NCBI GenBank assembly: GCA_002392345.1
Contig: DGGU01000032.1
Span: 1-25,072, forward strand
DNA from: Lachnospiraceae bacterium UBA3866
GTDB taxonomy: Bacteria; Bacillota; Clostridia; Lachnospirales; Lachnospiraceae
Length of the DNA: 25,072 nt
Direction: 5' to 3'
Part shown: positions 23,708 to 25,072 of the stretch, in pieces
Position numbering within the stretch: position 1 is the first letter of the stretch
How the letters are laid out: each line of letters begins with the position of its first letter
Translations under genes and position numbers: made by a program
The notes under the pieces: model-generated
Databases searched by the model: none
What the model was told of the DNA's origin: nothing
The model's input: the letters and a program-made list of their open reading frames with translations, nothing else

Positions 23708-24700
23708 ATGTTTTGCCCCAATTGCGGAAAAGAAATTAAAGATGGAGATTTATTTTGTGGAGAGTGTGGCTTTAAAATTGATGATAGCAATGTAGAAATA
23801 GAGAGCAATGAGAGGAACAAAAGTAGCAAAGAAAGAAAAAAATTAAACCCCGTTATTCCTATAGTTGTTGTCTTACTAGTGATTGTAGTTTTGGTAATAG
23901 TTTTTATTATGAGAAAACCAACTACAATGTTAGATAATAAAATAACACCGGACAATATACCGATAATTGATGATCAGTATGACAATAGTAATTCCAACGA
24001 ACAGTTAAACGAAGATGATATCTATAAATTGCCAATGGATATGAAACTAGGATCGATGAGAACAATAAGTGAATATTCGGTCGACACAACTATTGATTAT
24101 ATGGATACAGTTACATTTGGACATTATGAGATTGATGGCGAGCTTGGTAATGGATTTGAAGATATAGAGTGGATATTGCTTGATAGGCAGGGTAATAGCG
24201 CGCTTTTAATGTCAAAAAATATTATTGAAAATTATAATTTTAATTTAGGCAGTACTGACAGCACTTGGAATAACTCTGAGCTAAGAAGATTCATCAATGA
24301 AGATTGTTATAATGCATGGTTTGATGAGGACGAAAAAGCAAGAATATTGACGACCAATGTAATGACAAAAGACAGTATTGGTAATAATATATCAAGTGCA
24401 GATAAAATATACATTTTAGATGAAGATGAGTGCAGACAGTATTTTGGATATGAAGATACAAATGGACACAATAAGAGGATAGCTACACATATAACACCCT
24501 ATTTAAAGGCAACTAGAAAAAATATAACTATAGAATCTAAAGAAGTGTGGTATAAAGGCAATTCTTCTTTCTGGCTTAGGGATGCAGCAACAACTCCGCA
24601 AAATGTCAAATATGTGGGTTTAGCAGGTAAAATACATTCAGAAGGTGATACTGTTCTTGAGAATGATGGTATTAGGCCAGTCCTATGGGTGACATATTAA
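23708..24700 (+). CDS. Zinc ribbon, transmembrane, DUF6273-like protein 2
   Basis: The protein has 330 residues and is a tandem paralogue of the preceding gene. The first 25 residues differ at one position only (MFCPNCG then K or N, EIKDGDLFCGECGFKID). A transmembrane helix of Val/Ile/Leu lies at about 47-68. The linker and C-terminal domain are much more diverged, but the DUF6273 landmarks are kept: DTTIDYMDTVTFGHY, IEWILL, LLMSKNII, ECRQYFGYEDTNGH, FWLRDA and IRPVLWVTY. AAGGAGAG before ATG 23708 gives a clear start. A nearly fixed zinc ribbon with a freely varying outer domain suggests a shared cytoplasmic docking partner and two different external targets. It is the last gene of the operon; I see no clear terminator after it. 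Confidence 0.82.
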   Translation: MFCPNCGKEIKDGDLFCGECGFKIDDSNVEIESNERNKSSKERKKLNPVIPIVVVLLVIVVLVIVFIMRKPTTMLDNKITPDNIPIIDDQYDNSNSNEQLNEDDIYKLPMDMKLGSMRTISEYSVDTTIDYMDTVTFGHYEIDGELGNGFEDIEWILLDRQGNSALLMSKNIIENYNFNLGSTDSTWNNSELRRFINEDCYNAWFDEDEKARILTTNVMTKDSIGNNISSADKIYILDEDECRQYFGYEDTNGHNKRIATHITPYLKATRKNITIESKEVWYKGNSSFWLRDAATTPQNVKYVGLAGKIHSEGDTVLENDGIRPVLWVTY

Positions 24701-24894
24701 TAAACAATAATGATACACATAGATAGTTAGCATGGTTAGATGTGATTAACTAATCAATAAATCTAGTATTAAATAACATAATTATTGATTACAAAGTATA
24801 GATATTTAAAATAATTTTTGATACAATATTATATAATTAATCAAGTCTTAAATTTTTCTATAATATATATTTCAGATAAATTTTTGGAGGATTG
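24701..24894. other. AT-rich intergenic stretch between the accessory operon and a small ORF
   Basis: No gene is visible. TTGATT (24785-24790), a 16-base spacer and TAAAAT (24807-24812) form a modest promoter candidate for the small ORF at 24895. TATAAT occurs at 24832 and again at 24859, but without a matching -35 box. An interrupted palindrome, TGATTA-AC-TAATCA (24743-24756), could be a regulator site but is short enough to be chance. No terminator for the accessory operon is evident. Confidence 0.5.
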
Positions 24895-24960
24895 ATGTAT
24901 AAGATTGTTATTAAAAATAATCTTGCTGATAGACTTTATTTGTTTGAAATAAACTTTTAA
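24895..24960 (+). CDS. Possible 21-residue small peptide or leader peptide
   Basis: TTGGAGG (24884-24890) lies four bases before ATG 24895. The frame runs 21 codons to TAA and encodes a short, mixed basic and hydrophobic peptide ending LYLFEINF. A strong terminator follows within three bases. A good ribosome binding site, a short frame and an immediate terminator are the layout of a small-peptide gene or a leader peptide with an attenuator. No family is recognisable, and in AT-rich DNA such a match could be chance. Confidence 0.4.
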   Translation: MYKIVIKNNLADRLYLFEINF

Positions 24961-24962
24961 TG

Positions 24963-25000
24963 ATTGACTAAGGTCTTTTGGATCTAGTCAATTTTTATTT
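24963..25000 (+). terminator. Rho-independent terminator
   Basis: ATTGACTA (24963-24970) pairs with TAGTCAAT (24985-24992). The stem continues as GGTC/GATC with one bulge and a G-T pair around a TTTTG loop. TTTTATTT follows. It ends the transcript of the small ORF. The structured repeat copy begins eight bases later. Confidence 0.75.
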
Positions 25001-25007
25001 GTAATAA

Positions 25008-25072
25008 AGGGAACCTCTAAAAAGGAGCATTTTTGAAAGCTTGCTTTCATAAAATGCGACGAATTTAAGGTT
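25008..25072 (+). repeat. Right partial copy of the structured dispersed repeat
   Basis: These 65 bases are identical to 5261-5325, holding the P1 5' arm, all of hairpin P2, and most of the P1 3' arm. The window ends inside the element, two bases before P1 would close. Unlike the copy at 5261, no promoter with good boxes lies just upstream; a terminator does. Confidence 0.9.

Noticed and set aside
13286..24700. Prophage or integrative element
   Set aside because: No integrase, capsid, terminase, portal, tail, lysis or relaxase gene is present, and I found no flanking direct repeats. SPFH homologues called virion core-like do not imply a phage.
24743..24756. Interrupted palindrome TGATTA-AC-TAATCA as an operator
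   Set aside because: It is short, all-AT in character, and occurs once. Chance is likely in this composition.
1..25072. CRISPR arrays, tRNA or rRNA genes
   Set aside because: No regularly spaced repeats and no cloverleaf or rRNA-like GC-rich conserved blocks were seen on either strand.

Overview
The window looks like a stretch of chromosome from a low-GC Gram-positive anaerobe, most likely class Clostridia. Supporting signs are strong AGGAGG-type ribosome binding sites, heavy use of AT-rich codons (ATA for isoleucine is very common), a Firmicutes-style housekeeping set (typA, a yebC family gene, yajC, pfkA, a dusB-like gene), and DUF6145-like and DUF6273-like proteins that I associate with Lachnospiraceae and relatives. 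The genus cannot be fixed from the sequence. Both ends of the window lie inside copies of one structured dispersed repeat whose full-length copy is at 5261-5368. The window is therefore probably a draft-assembly contig cut at that repeat.

Region 1 (1-12455) is a housekeeping block. On the plus strand, typA, a small membrane protein, yebC, glf (UDP-galactopyranose mutase) and a secreted wall-binding-like protein are tightly packed. A good promoter follows, then the structured repeat as an apparent leader, yajC and a terminator. Next come a DUF853/HerA-type ATPase, pfkA, a DUF6145-like protein, a tRNA-dihydrouridine synthase and an aspartate aminotransferase-type enzyme. Facing them on the minus strand is a secreted two-domain peptidoglycan enzyme (L,D-transpeptidase-like plus VanX-like). 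Short GTAGGGGC-type hairpin repeats sit at four gene junctions and even contribute stop codons, start codons or ribosome binding sites.

Region 2 (12586-13270) is a BrnT-type toxin gene with a textbook promoter, an overlapping antitoxin-position gene that does not look like ordinary BrnA, a run of nine G, and a terminator.

Region 3 (13286-24700) is a single-direction run of twelve genes, visibly more AT-rich, with no recognisable metabolic role. It encodes five zinc-ribbon proteins, two proteins with degenerate SPFH-like cores, one full SPFH-SHOCT protein, a stray YidD, a zinc-ribbon/TPR protein, a large HerA/DUF87-type ATPase with a four-cysteine cluster, an HD-domain phosphohydrolase, and two zinc ribbon-transmembrane-DUF6273 paralogues, plus three unrecognised proteins. 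This is the best candidate for an undescribed system. I infer a membrane-platform ATPase/hydrolase complex, possibly for envelope stress or conflict. Its function is not demonstrated by the sequence.

Region 4 (24701-25072) is mostly non-coding and holds a 21-codon ORF with a strong ribosome binding site, a good terminator and the right-hand copy of the structured repeat. No tRNA, rRNA, CRISPR array, transposase, integrase or phage structural gene was seen.
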